Made by a program: the position numbers and the translations under genes. A stretch of 64,000 nt of DNA, from positions 1 through 64,000 of the forward strand of contig NZ_BQYM01000013.1 of the NCBI RefSeq assembly GCF_026008515.1, read 5' to 3'. The notes beneath the pieces were generated by a model, which made no database searches, had not been told where the DNA came from, and was given only the letters and a program-made list of their open reading frames with translations. Position 1 is the first letter of the stretch. Every line of letters starts with the position of its first letter. This DNA comes from Hoyosella levis. GTDB taxonomy: Bacteria > Actinomycetota > Actinomycetes > Mycobacteriales > Mycobacteriaceae. Below, one piece after another: positions 26,758 through 37,107 of the stretch.

Positions 26758-27582
26758 TCAGCCGAAGCGGCCACTGATGTAGTCCTCGGTCCGCTTGTTG
26801 GTGGTCTTGGTGAAGATGTAGTCGGTGCTGGCGAACTCCACGAGCTCGCCCGCGCGGCGGTCGCCGTCCCCGTCCTCGACGCTGAAGAACGCAGTCTTGT
26901 CGGACACGCGGGCTGCCTGCTGCATGTTGTGCGTCACGATCACGATGCTGAATGACTCGGCGAGCTCGCGGATCAGATCCTCGATCTTCAGGGTAGCGAT
27001 TGGATCGAGCGCTGAACAGGGCTCGTCCATCAGCAGCACCTCGGGCTCGACGGCGATCGCGCGCGCGATGCACAGGCGTTGCTGCTGCCCGCCGGAGATG
27101 GCAGTGCCGCTTTCCTTGAGCTTTTTGTGCACCTCGTCCCAGAGCCCAGCGCGCCGCAGGGACTTCTCGACGAGGTCATCCATGTTGCCCTTGTAGCCGT
27201 TGAGGCGGGGGCCGAAGGCGACATTGTCGTAGATCGACATCTGGAATGGGTTGGGGCGCTGGAAGACCATGCCGATGCGGCGGCGCACCTCGCCCCCGTC
27301 GATATCGGACTCGTAGATGTTCTCGCCGTTGAAGCGGATCTCGCCGTCGACGCTGGCGCCGGCCACGAGATCGTTCATGCGGTTGAGCGACCGGAGCAGC
27401 GTGGACTTGCCGCAGCCGGAGGGTCCGATGAACGCGGTCACCTCGTTGCGGGCAATGGTGAAGCTCACATCGCGCAAAGCGGTGAAGCTGCCGTACTTGA
27501 CCGACACCTGGTCGATCTCGAACACCGGATCCTTGGCACTGCCGGTCGGTGTGGCCGAAGCTGCTTTTTCCTGGACTGTCAT
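26758..27582 (-). CDS. pstB: Phosphate ABC transporter ATPase (proximal copy)
   Basis: A 274-residue PstB of standard length. Walker [10 protein letters not shown] is near residue 50, the signature is [14 protein letters not shown], Walker [14 protein letters not shown], and the C-terminus [11 protein letters not shown]. It starts at ATG 27582, five bases after the pstA stop. This is the copy immediately behind pstA and is probably the primary transport ATPase. The downstream copy carries an N-terminal extension that this one lacks. Confidence 0.94.
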   Translation of the reverse strand: MTVQEKAASATPTGSAKDPVFEIDQVSVKYGSFTALRDVSFTIARNEVTAFIGPSGCGKSTLLRSLNRMNDLVAGASVDGEIRFNGENIYESDIDGGEVRRRIGMVFQRPNPFQMSIYDNVAFGPRLNGYKGNMDDLVEKSLRRAGLWDEVHKKLKESGTAISGGQQQRLCIARAIAVEPEVLLMDEPCSALDPIATLKIEDLIRELAESFSIVIVTHNMQQAARVSDKTAFFSVEDGDGDRRAGELVEFASTDYIFTKTTNKRTEDYISGRFG

Positions 27583-27587
27583 GGTTA

Positions 27588-28499
27588 TCACTTCCGCTTG
27601 TTGGCCCGGGCCCCGATGATGCGGGCTGCGATGATCATGAACAGGACGAGCCCGAACAGTGCGAGCGCTCCGCCGAAGGCGCGCTCGAGGCCCGCCTCGA
27701 AGGGCTGCCGGGCGCCGTTGTAGATCTGCAGCGGCACGGCGGCCTGGGGATCGCCCTGGAAGGCTGTGACGAGGAAGACGGAGCCGAGCGCGGTGAGGAT
27801 GAGCGGCGCGGTCTCGCCGATGCCTCGAGCCACCGCGAGCATGGAGCCGGTGATCAGCCCCGGCGCCGCAGCAGGCAGCACGGTCCGCATGATGGTCTGC
27901 GCCTTGCCCGCGCCGAGCCCATACGAGGCATTGCGCCACTCGTCGGGGACGAGCTTGAGCATTTCCTCGGCCGAGCGGGTGACGATCGGGAGCATGATGA
28001 TCGCGATGGCGACGGCCGCGGCGAAGGTGCCGAAGCCGAGCGAGATCCAGCCCGAGACCAAGAGGCCGTAGACGAACAGGCCCACGAAGATCGAGGGGAT
28101 GCCGGTCATGACGTCGGTGAAGAACCGGACCACCATGGAGAGCTTGCCCGTGCCATATTCGACGAGATAGACCGCCGTGGCGATGCCCAGCGGCACGGCC
28201 ATGAGGATGGCGAGCCCGGTGATGTAGAACGTTCCGAAGAAGCCGGCCAGGTAGCCGCCGCCCTCGCGGGTGTAGGGGGGCTCGTTCTCGGTGAAGAACT
28301 CGATGCCGATCACGCCCGCGCCGCGGTAGGCGATGTAGGAGACGATCAGCACGAGGGGGATCGCGGCGATCGCCATGCCTGCGGTGAGGAGGCTGCTGAA
28401 CACCGTGTTCGAGATGGTGCGCCGACCGGCGTTGCCGGCCCGGTTGCGCAGGCTGCGATGCTCCGCGCCGGGGGTTGGTTTATCGAGCTGGGTGGTCAT
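27588..28499 (-). CDS. pstA: Phosphate ABC transporter permease PstA
   Basis: A 303-residue permease with about six membrane helices. The cytoplasmic docking loop reads [19 protein letters not shown]-like (around residue 205), and the family segment [13 protein letters not shown] is present. It pairs with PstC to form the phosphate channel. ATG 28499 overlaps the pstC stop by 4 bp, so the two permeases are translationally coupled. Confidence 0.95.
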   Translation of the reverse strand: MTTQLDKPTPGAEHRSLRNRAGNAGRRTISNTVFSSLLTAGMAIAAIPLVLIVSYIAYRGAGVIGIEFFTENEPPYTREGGGYLAGFFGTFYITGLAILMAVPLGIATAVYLVEYGTGKLSMVVRFFTDVMTGIPSIFVGLFVYGLLVSGWISLGFGTFAAAVAIAIIMLPIVTRSAEEMLKLVPDEWRNASYGLGAGKAQTIMRTVLPAAAPGLITGSMLAVARGIGETAPLILTALGSVFLVTAFQGDPQAAVPLQIYNGARQPFEAGLERAFGGALALFGLVLFMIIAARIIGARANKRK

Positions 28500-29485
28500 A
28501 CTGCTGAGTCTCCCGTCATGCGACCGAGCCGCCATACGATGATGCGAGCGACAACGTTGACGATCATGGTGACGACGAAGAGCGCGACACCGATCGCCAT
28601 GAGGCCCCGGATGGCCTCGGGGGCGGCGTCCTGGAAGGTCGCGGCGATGTGCGCGGCCATGGAGTCACCACCCTGCACGAGGCTGGTACTGACCTTCTGG
28701 GTACTGCCGATGAGGAACAGGACGGCGACGGTCTCGCCGAGCGCGCGGCCAAGCCCGAGCATGGTGCCGCCGACGATGCCCGAGAGGCTCGAGGGCAGGA
28801 TGACCTTGCGGATGACCTCGAAGCGGGTGGCCCCGAGACCGTAGGCAGCGTGCTGCTGGTCGATCGGGTTGACGAGGAAGACCTCGCGGAAGATCGCGGT
28901 CATGATCGGCAGGATCATGATGGCGAGCACGATGCCAGCGCTGAGGTAGCTGGTGCCGAAGACAGGGCCCTCGAGGAGGAAGAACCAGCCGAAGGTATCC
29001 GCGAGCGGCTCGAGCACGAAGGGGCGCAGCACGTTGGGCATGAACCAGAAGAAGCCCCACATGCCGAAGATGATGGAGGGCACCGCGGCGAGCAGCTCGA
29101 CGCTGTAGGAGAGCGGGCCGCGGAGCTTGTTCGGGGCGAGCTGGGTGAGAAACAGCGCGACCGCGATGGCGAGCGGCAGGGCGATCACGATGGCGATCAG
29201 CGCGCTGACCAAGGTTCCATAGATGAACGGCCAGGCGCCGTAGGTGCCGGTGATCTCGGTGCGGGAGTACCCGGCCTCCCAGTCGGGGCCGAACAGGAAG
29301 CCGAAGAAGCCTTCCTTCTGGAAGATCGGCAACGCGTCCTGCGTGGTGCGGATGACCATCATGGCGAGGATGATCAGGACGGTCGTGGCCGCGATGGCCA
29401 TCGTCCAGCGGAATATGGGGTCTGCGAAGCGGCCGCGCGAGCGGTTTCGCAACTCGGGACCACTAGGTGGTGTGAGTACCGACAT
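28496..29485 (-). CDS. pstC: Phosphate ABC transporter permease PstC
   Basis: A 329-residue permease with about six to seven membrane helices. Conserved pieces include VPSIIFGMWGFFW, the docking loop AAYGLGATRFEVIRKVILP and GETVAVLFLIGS. It is the partner of PstA. It begins 114 bp after pstS, and a 13-bp perfect stem-loop lies in that gap. Its ribosome site is weak. Confidence 0.95.
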   Translation of the reverse strand: MSVLTPPSGPELRNRSRGRFADPIFRWTMAIAATTVLIILAMMVIRTTQDALPIFQKEGFFGFLFGPDWEAGYSRTEITGTYGAWPFIYGTLVSALIAIVIALPLAIAVALFLTQLAPNKLRGPLSYSVELLAAVPSIIFGMWGFFWFMPNVLRPFVLEPLADTFGWFFLLEGPVFGTSYLSAGIVLAIMILPIMTAIFREVFLVNPIDQQHAAYGLGATRFEVIRKVILPSSLSGIVGGTMLGLGRALGETVAVLFLIGSTQKVSTSLVQGGDSMAAHIAATFQDAAPEAIRGLMAIGVALFVVTMIVNVVARIIVWRLGRMTGDSAV

Positions 29486-29540
29486 GGGGTCTTGTCTCCG
29501 TATGTCTGCGTCGGGGCAAGGGTGGTGCTGGGGACGCGGT

Positions 29541-29572
29541 CCAGCGCGGTCGGCGATGACCGACCGCGCTGG
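29541..29572. promoter_or_regulatory. Stem-loop between pstS and pstC
   Basis: A perfect 13-bp stem (CCAGCGCGGTCGG and its complement) with a 6-nt loop and no T tract on the transcribed strand. In binding-protein operons such structures protect or partly terminate the message after the first gene, giving more binding protein than permease. Confidence 0.6.
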
Positions 29573-29599
29573 GGTTCTACCGCCTAGCAGTCACTGCGT

Positions 29600-30670
29600 T
29601 CAGTTCTGCGAGTTGATGCGCTCGACCTGCTCGAGCACGCGATCCTTGAGGCCGTCACCCATCGGGGCGTAGCCGAGCTCGAGGGCGAGCTCGTCAGCCT
29701 CCTCCGAGGTGAGCACCCAGGTCCAGTAGTCCTTGAGCATCTCGGCAGTGTTCTCCTCGTAGCCGCACTCGTAGGCGAAGATCCAGTTGGTGCCGGTGAT
29801 CGGGTACCCGTCGCCACCGATGCCATCGATGGTGAACTGGAACGACTCCGGGATCTCCGCTTCCTCGGAGGCCGCGGTGGTGGCCTCGAGTGTCGGGTAG
29901 ATCTCGTTGCCATCGGAGTTGACGACGGCCGCCTGCGGCATGCCCAGCTCGAGAGCGTAGGCCTGGTTCACGTAGCCGAGCGCGCCACGGTTCTGCTCGA
30001 TCTGGCCGGAGACGCCCTCGTTGCCCTGTCCACCGATGGTGCCGTTGGCCCACTGGATCTCGGTGCCCTCGCCGAACTCGCTGGCCCAGTCCTCGTCCTC
30101 GGTGTTGAGGAAGTGGGAGAACACGAAGGTCGTGCCGGAGCCGTCGGAGCGGTGCACGGGGATGATGTTGAGGTCGGGCAGATCCATGTCCGGGTTCAGT
30201 TCCGCGATGGCCGGATCGTTGTAGTTGGTGATGTCGCGCGCGTAGATGTCCGCGATCACCTCAGGGGTGAGGACCATGCCGTCGAGCGCGGGGTCGTTGA
30301 ACGCGATTGCCACGGAACCGAAGATGACGGGGAACTGGATGGCTTCGCAGCCGCGGCCGTCAGAGGCCTCCTGGAGGGCCTGGTCGGTGAGGAAGCGCTC
30401 GGAGGAGCCGAAGTCGACGGTCTGGCGCAGGAACTGCTCGATGCCGCCGCCGGAGCCGATGCTCTGGTAGTTGATGCGCACGCCGGGCTCGGTCTGCTGG
30501 TAGGAAGCAGCCCACTCCTGGAAGACAGGGTTGGGGAAGGTAGCACCGGCACCGGTCAGGGTGCCGTTGAGCGAGCCCTCGCCGCCGCCGTTATCACTGC
30601 TGCAGGCCGCGCCGAATGCCACGACCGGCACCGTCGCGCCGAGGGCGATCAGGGAACGCCACTTGCCCAT
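29600..30670 (-). CDS. pstS: Phosphate-binding lipoprotein
   Basis: A 356-residue lipoprotein. The signal peptide ends in VVAFGAAC, with the lipidated cysteine near residue 23. The mature protein has the phosphate-site segments GAGATFPNPVFQEW, IGSGGGIEQF and HRSDGSGTTFVFS. It captures phosphate outside the membrane for PstCAB. ATG 30670 has GGAG upstream; the longer frame is a promoter region with PHO-box-like repeats. First gene of the pst operon. Confidence 0.95.
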   Translation of the reverse strand: MGKWRSLIALGATVPVVAFGAACSSDNGGGEGSLNGTLTGAGATFPNPVFQEWAASYQQTEPGVRINYQSIGSGGGIEQFLRQTVDFGSSERFLTDQALQEASDGRGCEAIQFPVIFGSVAIAFNDPALDGMVLTPEVIADIYARDITNYNDPAIAELNPDMDLPDLNIIPVHRSDGSGTTFVFSHFLNTEDEDWASEFGEGTEIQWANGTIGGQGNEGVSGQIEQNRGALGYVNQAYALELGMPQAAVVNSDGNEIYPTLEATTAASEEAEIPESFQFTIDGIGGDGYPITGTNWIFAYECGYEENTAEMLKDYWTWVLTSEEADELALELGYAPMGDGLKDRVLEQVERINSQN

Positions 30671-30713
30671 GCTTTTCTCCTTGGAAGAGTTCGTTCTCGT
30701 TTTCAGCGGTTCC

Positions 30714-30780
30714 GCCAAACAAGGTGAACGTATCCGGTTCGAATGAACGAGGAGTGCCTGTAGGCAAACGAAAGGTGAAC
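30714..30780 (-). promoter_or_regulatory. PHO-box-like direct repeats upstream of pstS
   Basis: On the minus strand GTTCACC occurs at 30774-30780 and 30723-30729. A GTTTGCC variant at 30763-30769 lies exactly 11 bp from the first. Tandem GTTCACC units with 11-bp spacing are the known binding pattern of actinobacterial PhoP (and of RegX3-like regulators) at phosphate-starvation promoters. The assignment rests on pattern only. Confidence 0.5.
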
Positions 30781-30813
30781 AGAGCTGATCGCCGCAATGA
30801 ACCTCTGCCGGGG

Positions 30814-30845
30814 GTGTGTCCTGGGACACCCGGACAAGCTTGTCC
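30814..30845. terminator. Adjacent palindromes after era
   Basis: GTGTCC-N2-GGACAC (30816-30829) is followed by the perfect 14-bp palindrome GGACAAGCTTGTCC (30832-30845), starting 8 bp past the era stop. They may end the hemW-era transcript before the pst promoter. Confidence 0.45.
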
Positions 30846-30853
30846 CATTGGTC

Positions 30854-31762
30854 CTAGAAGCCTAGTTTTCCCAGCTGTTTGGGATCGCGTTGCCAATCCT
30901 TTGCAACCTTGACATGCATGTCGAGGAAGACCTTCGTGCCGAAGATCCGCTCGAGCTGCGCCCGGGCCGCGCTGCCGACCGCACGCAGCCGGGTACCGCC
31001 CTTGCCGATGATGATGGACTTCTGGCTGGGCCGCTCGACGTAGAGGTTCGCGAAGATGGTCAGCACGGGCTGGCCCTTCTTGTTCGTGCTGTCCTTGAGC
31101 TCCTCGATGACCACCGCGAGGGAGTGGGGCAGCTCATCGCGCACGCCCTCGAGCGCGGCCTCGCGGATGAGCTCGGCCATCAGCACGATCTCGGGCTCGT
31201 CGGTGAGCTCCCCCTCGGGATACAGCGCGGGTCCCTCGGGCATCATCGTGCGCAGCAGCTCGGTGAAGCGCTCGACGTTCTCGCCGGTCTTCGCCGATAC
31301 CGGGATCACCTCGGCCTTGTCCCCGAGCTGCTGGGACACAGCAACGAGTTGCTCGATCACCTCGGCCTTGGACACCTTGTCGATCTTGGTGACCACCCCG
31401 ATCACAGGTGTGCGGGGGGCCACCGCCTGGAGCTGCTCGAGGATCCAGCGATCACCAGGGCCGATCTTCTCGTTCGCGGGGATGCACACGCCCACGGCAT
31501 CGACCTCGGCGTAGGTATCCCGCACGAGGTCGTTGAGCCGCTGGCCGAGCAGCGTGCGGGGGCGGTGCAGGCCCGGGGTGTCGACCATCACGATCTGCCC
31601 GTTCCCGCGGTGGATGATGCCGCGAATGGTGTGCCGGGTGGTCTGCGGGCGCGAGGAGGTGATCGCGATCTTGGCGCCCACGAGCGCATTGGTCAGGGTG
31701 GACTTGCCCGTGTTGGGACGGCCCACGAGGCAGACGAACCCGGATCGGAAGTCAGTGGTCAT
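30854..31762 (-). CDS. era: GTPase Era
   Basis: A 302-residue GTPase. G1 is [10 protein letters not shown]3 DTPGLH, G4 TKID and G5 SAKTGENV. The C-terminal KH domain contains [14 protein letters not shown]. It binds 16S rRNA and supports 30S assembly. ATG 31762 overlaps the end of the CBS-domain gene by 11 bp. It is the last gene of the housekeeping run that begins with hemW or hrcA. Confidence 0.96.
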   Translation of the reverse strand: MTTDFRSGFVCLVGRPNTGKSTLTNALVGAKIAITSSRPQTTRHTIRGIIHRGNGQIVMVDTPGLHRPRTLLGQRLNDLVRDTYAEVDAVGVCIPANEKIGPGDRWILEQLQAVAPRTPVIGVVTKIDKVSKAEVIEQLVAVSQQLGDKAEVIPVSAKTGENVERFTELLRTMMPEGPALYPEGELTDEPEIVLMAELIREAALEGVRDELPHSLAVVIEELKDSTNKKGQPVLTIFANLYVERPSQKSIIIGKGGTRLRAVGSAARAQLERIFGTKVFLDMHVKVAKDWQRDPKQLGKLGF

Positions 31763-33140
31763 GGTGGTGTTCCTTTGTCTTGTCCGGCTTCCGGCCAGCA
31801 TCTGTCATGGCTGCGCCCGAGAGCTCTTCCTCATGCTCGGTGACCTCGGGGTCGGCCTCGATGACCCGGCTAGCGAGCACGGTATGGATACGCACCCTCC
31901 CGCGGAGATCCTTGCCACCCTCGGCCACCAGCCTGATGCCGTTGATGTGCACCTCGGAGCCGGGCAGCGGGACACGTCCGAGCTCGTGGGCGAGCAGCCC
32001 GCCGACGGTCTCGACATCCTCCTCGATCCGTTCGTCGAACAGCTCGCCAAGATCATCGATGGAGATGCGAGCCGATACGCGGAACATGCCGTCCTCGAGC
32101 GGGACAACGGGCGGTGTCTCGTCCGTATCGTACTCGTCGGCGATCTCGCCCACGATCTCCTCGAGGATGTCCTCGATCGTCACGATGCCCGCCACGCCGC
32201 CGTACTCATCGACGAGCACCACCATATGGTTGCGATCGCGCTGCATATCAGCGAGCAGCACATCGAGCGGCTTGGTGTCGGGGACGAACACCGCGGGGCG
32301 CATCAGCTCCCGCACCACGACGCTCCGCCCGCCATCGACCGCCGTGTACGTCTTGGTCACCAGGTCCTTCAGGTAGACGACACCGCGGATGTCGTCGACG
32401 TTCGAACCGACCACGGGGATCCGCGAGTGCCCGCTGCGGATCGCCAGCGAGGTCGCCTGGCCCGCGTGCTTGTCCTGCTCGATCCACACCATCTCGGTGC
32501 GCGGCACCATCACCTCCCGCGCGATCGTGTCTCCCAGATCGAACACGGACTGGATCATGCGATGCTCGTCGGCCGCCACGACTCCCCGCTCCTGCGCGAG
32601 ATCAAGCAGCTCGCGCAGCTCGATCTCCGAGGTGAACGGACCGTGCCGGAAACCCTTGCCCGGCGTGACGGCGTTGCCCAGCAGGATCATGCCGCGCATC
32701 AATGGACCCAGCAGCGTGCCCAGGACACGCAGCGGGATCGCGACGGCCACCGAGACGCTGTAGGCGTGCTGGCGCCCCAGCGTGCGCGGCCCCACGCCGA
32801 TGAGCACGTAGGACACGACGACCATGATGATGGCACTGAGCACGAGCGCCCAGTGGGTCTCGAGCCGGTCGAGGAGCAGGGACGCGAGCAGTACCGTCGA
32901 GGCGATCTCGCACACCACCCGCAGCAGGATGGCGAGGTTGATGTACTCCGCGCGATCATCGACGAGCCTGCGGAGACCGCGGGAACCGGTGGCGCCCGAT
33001 TCGGCGATCTCCTGGACGCGCGCCACCGATAGCGTATTGAGGGCGGCATCGATGGCGGCAAAGACTCCGCCGAGAAGGACAAGAAGGGCAATGGTGGCGA
33101 GCAGCATGGCGTCGAGGCTTTCCGTGGCCGGTCCCGTCAC
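31752..33140 (-). CDS. CNNM/HlyC-type membrane protein with CBS domains
   Basis: A 462-residue protein. The N-terminal DUF21/CNNM membrane domain (about 10-160) has four hydrophobic stretches. Two CBS domains follow around 210-330, then a CorC_HlyC domain. The tail ends in a His-rich EHHHDH. Relatives transport or sense Mg2+ or Co2+; the old name hemolysin is misleading. GTG 33140 overlaps the ybeY stop by 4 bp. The mycobacterial counterpart between ybeY and era is Rv2366c. Confidence 0.92.
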   Translation of the reverse strand: MTGPATESLDAMLLATIALLVLLGGVFAAIDAALNTLSVARVQEIAESGATGSRGLRRLVDDRAEYINLAILLRVVCEIASTVLLASLLLDRLETHWALVLSAIIMVVVSYVLIGVGPRTLGRQHAYSVSVAVAIPLRVLGTLLGPLMRGMILLGNAVTPGKGFRHGPFTSEIELRELLDLAQERGVVAADEHRMIQSVFDLGDTIAREVMVPRTEMVWIEQDKHAGQATSLAIRSGHSRIPVVGSNVDDIRGVVYLKDLVTKTYTAVDGGRSVVVRELMRPAVFVPDTKPLDVLLADMQRDRNHMVVLVDEYGGVAGIVTIEDILEEIVGEIADEYDTDETPPVVPLEDGMFRVSARISIDDLGELFDERIEEDVETVGGLLAHELGRVPLPGSEVHINGIRLVAEGGKDLRGRVRIHTVLASRVIEADPEVTEHEEELSGAAMTDAGRKPDKTKEHHHDH

Positions 33141-33682
33141 CGATCCGAGGAGTCGTCGAGGAGGCCGACCTTGCCGAGGAGCCGCCGGTCACGCTCGACC
33201 TGCGCGGCCTTGCGCGCTTTCTCCTCCTGGGCCGAGACCCAATCGGCGAGCAGCTGGTTCTGCAGCCCAAACATCTCTTTCTCCTCGTCCGGCTCGGCAT
33301 GGTCGTAGCCGAGCAGGTGGAGAACCCCGTGCACGGTGAGGACCGCGAGCTCGTGCTCGGGCGAATGACCGGCCTGCTCGGCCTGCTCCGCGGCCACCTG
33401 GGGGCAGATGATGATATCGCCGAGCATCGCGGGACCTGGCTCCGCCGCATCGGGCCGCCCGCCCGGCGTCAGCTCGTCCATCGGGAACGACATCACATCC
33501 GTGGGGCCAGGCAAATCCATCCACTGGACATGCAGCTCCGCCATGGTTTCCTTGTCCACGAAGACCATCGATAGCTCTGCCGCCGGGTGCACATCAAGCC
33601 GGTCGAGGGCGTATCGCGCCACCGCCATCAGGCGCTTCGCCGGTACTGCCACGCCACTCTCGTTGCTGACTTCGATGCTCAC
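33137..33682 (-). CDS. ybeY: Endoribonuclease YbeY
   Basis: A 181-residue protein with the zinc signature H-x3-H-x5-H in [11 protein letters not shown] near residue 120. It takes part in 16S rRNA 3'-end maturation and ribosome quality control. It starts at GTG 33682 and is coupled to the following CBS gene by a 4-bp overlap. It lies 101 bp downstream of phoH. Confidence 0.95.
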   Translation of the reverse strand: MSIEVSNESGVAVPAKRLMAVARYALDRLDVHPAAELSMVFVDKETMAELHVQWMDLPGPTDVMSFPMDELTPGGRPDAAEPGPAMLGDIIICPQVAAEQAEQAGHSPEHELAVLTVHGVLHLLGYDHAEPDEEKEMFGLQNQLLADWVSAQEEKARKAAQVERDRRLLGKVGLLDDSSDR

Positions 33683-33783
33683 CCTGCGGTGCTACCTTTC
33701 ATGGTTCTGCTGGCCCGATTCTCGTGCCGCGCGCGGTGCGCTGCCGATGGTGCTCATACCCTACCGCCCACCGGGGTCGGCTC

Positions 33784-34884
33784 CTACCTGCGCGGCAACC
33801 GGTGATCGGGACCACGCCGGCGCGGACCGTCCCCCACCGGCCGCGGCCCGGCGGACCGCTCGGCATCCTCGAACCGCGCGTAGGCATCGACGATGTCGGA
33901 GACGAGCCGGTGGCGCACCACATCCTTGCTGGTGAGCTCGATGCGAGCAATGCCGTCGATGCCCTGCAGGATCTCGGAGGCCACGTGCAGGCCAGAACGA
34001 GTGCCCGAGGGCAGGTCCACCTGCGTCACGTCACCGGTGACGACGATCTTCGACCCGAACCCGAGGCGGGTGAGGAACATCTTCATCTGCTCGGGAGTCG
34101 TGTTCTGCGCCTCGTCGAGGATGATGAACGCGTCATTGAGCGTCCGGCCGCGCATATAGGCAAGCGGAGCCACCTCGATCACCCCGGCCTGCATGAGCTT
34201 GGGGATCGCATCGGGATCGAGCATGTCATGCAGCGCGTCGTACAGCGGCCGCAAGTACGGGTCGATCTTCTCGTTGAGGGTGCCCGGCAGGAACCCGAGC
34301 CGCTCCCCCGCCTCCACAGCGGGACGCGTGAGGATGATCCGGGTGACATTCTTCGCCTGCAGCGCTTGCACGGCCTTGGCCATGGCCAAGTACGTCTTTC
34401 CCGTGCCCGCGGGCCCGACCCCGAAGACGATCGTGGACTCGTCGATCGCATCGACATAGGTCTTCTGGTTCACGGTCTTCGGGCGGATCGTTTTGCCGCG
34501 CCGGGAAACGATATCGAGGCTGAGCACCTCGGCGGGAGACTCATGCGTGCCCTCGGTGAGCATCGCGACACTGCGCTCCACGGCATCGAGGGTGAGCGCC
34601 TGGTCGCGTCCCACGATGGTGAGCAGCTCATCGAGCACGCGCTCGGCGAGCGCCACGTCCGAGGCATGGCCGGTAAGGGTCACCTCGTTGCCGCGCACGT
34701 GGATATCAGCGTTGAGCAAGCGCTCGAGAAGGCGAAGGTTCTCGTCCGCCGAGCCGAGCAGCGGGAGCACCGTGTGGGGCGGCAACTGCAAGCTCGAGCG
34801 CACCGAGCGCTCCAATGCAGCGCGCGCCGACTGGATGGGCGTCGACGGGGTCGACGTGTTCTGGTCATCGTCCTGGGCCGACAC
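33784..34884 (-). CDS. phoH: PhoH-like ATPase
   Basis: A 366-residue protein. The Walker A motif GPAGTGKT is near residue 155 and the DEAQ box (ILDEAQNTT) near 255, with an N-terminal KH-like region. PhoH proteins are predicted RNA helicase-type ATPases functionally linked to YbeY, which follows here. It starts at GTG 34884. The C-terminus is Arg/Pro-rich and poorly conserved. Confidence 0.95.
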   Translation of the reverse strand: MSAQDDDQNTSTPSTPIQSARAALERSVRSSLQLPPHTVLPLLGSADENLRLLERLLNADIHVRGNEVTLTGHASDVALAERVLDELLTIVGRDQALTLDAVERSVAMLTEGTHESPAEVLSLDIVSRRGKTIRPKTVNQKTYVDAIDESTIVFGVGPAGTGKTYLAMAKAVQALQAKNVTRIILTRPAVEAGERLGFLPGTLNEKIDPYLRPLYDALHDMLDPDAIPKLMQAGVIEVAPLAYMRGRTLNDAFIILDEAQNTTPEQMKMFLTRLGFGSKIVVTGDVTQVDLPSGTRSGLHVASEILQGIDGIARIELTSKDVVRHRLVSDIVDAYARFEDAERSAGPRPVGDGPRRRGPDHRLPRR

Positions 34885-35066
34885 GATGGGTCGCGAACCT
34901 GCTTCCTGGTAGCGATGCGGGAACCACGCGTAGCGCGTGATCGGATGGCTTCAGTCTATGCCGGGTTGCCGCCCGGCGTCGCGCGAGAATCCTGCGCGGG
35001 CACGGCCGCCGGTGGAGATCCGGGCCCACCTGGCCCAATCGATAGCCGCGCTAGTCGATTGCCGTG

Positions 35067-35831
35067 TCAGTCGATAGGAGTGGTGCTCCACTTGGACGTC
35101 AGCACGCCGAGCGCACCGAGCGCCACCGCGCCGGCGGTGGAGGTACGCAGGACCGTCGGCCCGAGCAGCGCGCAGCGAGCGCCCGCGCCCACGAAGAGAT
35201 CGAGCTCCTCCGGCGCCACGCCCCCCTCGGGGCCAATGACGAGCAGCAGCTCGGATGCCTCCGCGAGGGGAATGTCATTGATGTGGCGCATCGAGGACTC
35301 GTGGAGGACCAGTGCGATCCCGCCCGCACCGAGGGTGGACTCGATGAGCTCGACAACCTGCTTCGACGAGTGCTGGTCACGCACCTCGGGGAAGTGGGTG
35401 CGGCGCGCCTGCTTGGCCGCGGCGAACGCGGTCTTGCGCCACTTGTCCACGCCCTTCTTCATCTTCAAGCCATCCCACCGGGCCACGCAGCGCGATGCCG
35501 ACCACGGCACGATCACATCGGCCCCGGCCTCGGTGACCAGCTCCACCGCCAGCTCGGATCGCTCCGACTTGGGCAGGGCCTGGACGATGGTGATGCGGGG
35601 GCCGTGCGGCGGCACCTGCGCGCGCTCGGTGACGCGGATCTCGACGAGGTCCTTGGCGGTGCGCTCCACGATTCCCCGGGCAGTGCCGCCCGCGCCGTCA
35701 GTGAGCACGAGCTCCTCGCCCACGCGCATGCGGCGGACGGTGGCAGCGTGGTGGCCCTCGGGGCCAGCGAGCACGACGAGCCCACCGTTGTGGTCGGGCA
35801 GGACATCCAGATGGAAGATCGATGCGGCCAC
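35067..35831 (-). CDS. rsmE: 16S rRNA m3U1498 methyltransferase
   Basis: A 254-residue SPOUT methyltransferase. The N-terminal PUA-like part includes GPEGHHAATVRRMRVGE, and the C-terminal knot has LLLVIGPEGGVAPEELDLF and LGPTVLRTSTAG. It methylates U1498 of 16S rRNA. It starts at GTG 35831, four bases after the dnaJ2 stop, hence cotranscribed. Confidence 0.95.
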   Translation of the reverse strand: MAASIFHLDVLPDHNGGLVVLAGPEGHHAATVRRMRVGEELVLTDGAGGTARGIVERTAKDLVEIRVTERAQVPPHGPRITIVQALPKSERSELAVELVTEAGADVIVPWSASRCVARWDGLKMKKGVDKWRKTAFAAAKQARRTHFPEVRDQHSSKQVVELIESTLGAGGIALVLHESSMRHINDIPLAEASELLLVIGPEGGVAPEELDLFVGAGARCALLGPTVLRTSTAGAVALGALGVLTSKWSTTPID

Positions 35832-35835
35832 GGTG

Positions 35836-36990
35836 CTAGTGACCGCTCACGAAGTCTCGGAGCTTCGAGAAGATCTTGCTGCCATGGTGGGAGCCGCTCG
35901 TGACGACCTCCGCGGTGTCACGATGCCGGGACTCGCGGAAGGAGCGCAGCAGATCGGCCTGCTTGTGATCAAGCTTGGTCGGCACGACCACCTCGAGGTG
36001 CACGTAGAGGTCTCCGCGGCTGTCAGCGCGCAGCCGCGGCATGCCCTGGCGCGGAACGGTCGCCACGGCGCCCGGCTGGGTACCTGCCTCGACGTCGATC
36101 TCGATCGGCCCGTCGATGAGGCTCTCGAGCGTGACCGTGGTGCCGAGCGCGGCATCGACCATGGGCACGCGCGCGGTGCAGTGCAGGGCATCGCCATCGC
36201 GGACGAACGTGTCATGGGGCTGCTCGACGACCTCGACGTACAGGTCGCCAGCGGGGCCACCACCGGTACCGACCTCGCCCTGGCTGGCCAGGCGGACCCG
36301 CATGCCACTGGCCACCCCGGCGGGAATGCGCACGCTGATGTCCCGGCGGGCCCGCACGCGCCCATCGCCGCTGCACTTGCGGCAGGGGTCGGGGATGATG
36401 CTGCCAAAGCCGTTGCACGTGGGGCAGGGACGGCTGGTCATGACCTGGCCGAGGAAGCTGCGCTGCACCGATTGGATCTCGCCCGCGCCCCGGCACGTGT
36501 CGCACTGCACTGGCTTGGAGTCGCCGTTGGCGCCGGATCCGTGGCAGAGGTCGCACAGGATGGCGGTATCGACCGTGACCTGCTTGGTGGCGCCACGCGC
36601 GCACTCGGCGAGATCGAGGCGCACCTTGATCAGTGCATCAGCACCGGGCTGGACGCGGCTGCGCGGCCCGCGCGAGCCCATGCCCTGCCCGCCGAAGAAT
36701 GCCTCGAACACATCGCCGAGGCCTCCGAAGCCCTGGCCGTTGAATCCACCGCCAGCGCCCGCTCCGGCCGCGCCCTCGAGCGGATCGCCGCCCATGTCAA
36801 CGATCTTGCGCTTCTGGGGGTCGCTGAGCACCTCGTAGGCCGTCGTGGCTTCCTTGAAGCGGTCCTGCGCAGCTGGGTCAGGGTTCACGTCCGGGTGATA
36901 CTCGCGTGCGAGCTTCCGATACGCGCGCTTGATCTCCTGCTCGGTCGCCGACTTCGTCAGTCCCAGCGTCCCGTAGTAGTCACGTGCCAC
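35836..36990 (-). CDS. dnaJ2: Chaperone DnaJ (second DnaJ)
   Basis: A 384-residue DnaJ. The J domain carries HPD ([10 protein letters not shown], about 30-39). A Gly/Phe-rich linker follows, then four CxxCxGxG zinc repeats ([32 protein letters not shown]) at about 145-205, and the substrate-binding domain. It activates DnaK. Its place between hrcA and rsmE marks it as the DnaJ2 of the order, not the dnaK-linked copy. GTG start. Confidence 0.95.
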   Translation of the reverse strand: MARDYYGTLGLTKSATEQEIKRAYRKLAREYHPDVNPDPAAQDRFKEATTAYEVLSDPQKRKIVDMGGDPLEGAAGAGAGGGFNGQGFGGLGDVFEAFFGGQGMGSRGPRSRVQPGADALIKVRLDLAECARGATKQVTVDTAILCDLCHGSGANGDSKPVQCDTCRGAGEIQSVQRSFLGQVMTSRPCPTCNGFGSIIPDPCRKCSGDGRVRARRDISVRIPAGVASGMRVRLASQGEVGTGGGPAGDLYVEVVEQPHDTFVRDGDALHCTARVPMVDAALGTTVTLESLIDGPIEIDVEAGTQPGAVATVPRQGMPRLRADSRGDLYVHLEVVVPTKLDHKQADLLRSFRESRHRDTAEVVTSGSHHGSKIFSKLRDFVSGH

Positions 36991-37107
36991 GTCTGTGTCT
37001 CGTCCTGTTCTCGCTCTGCGGATCGTATGCCCTGCCGTCGCGGCGGACGACGGCCATTGAACGACGGTACTCGCTCATTCCCGAGTTGCCACATCGCCAG
37101 CGCCTCA

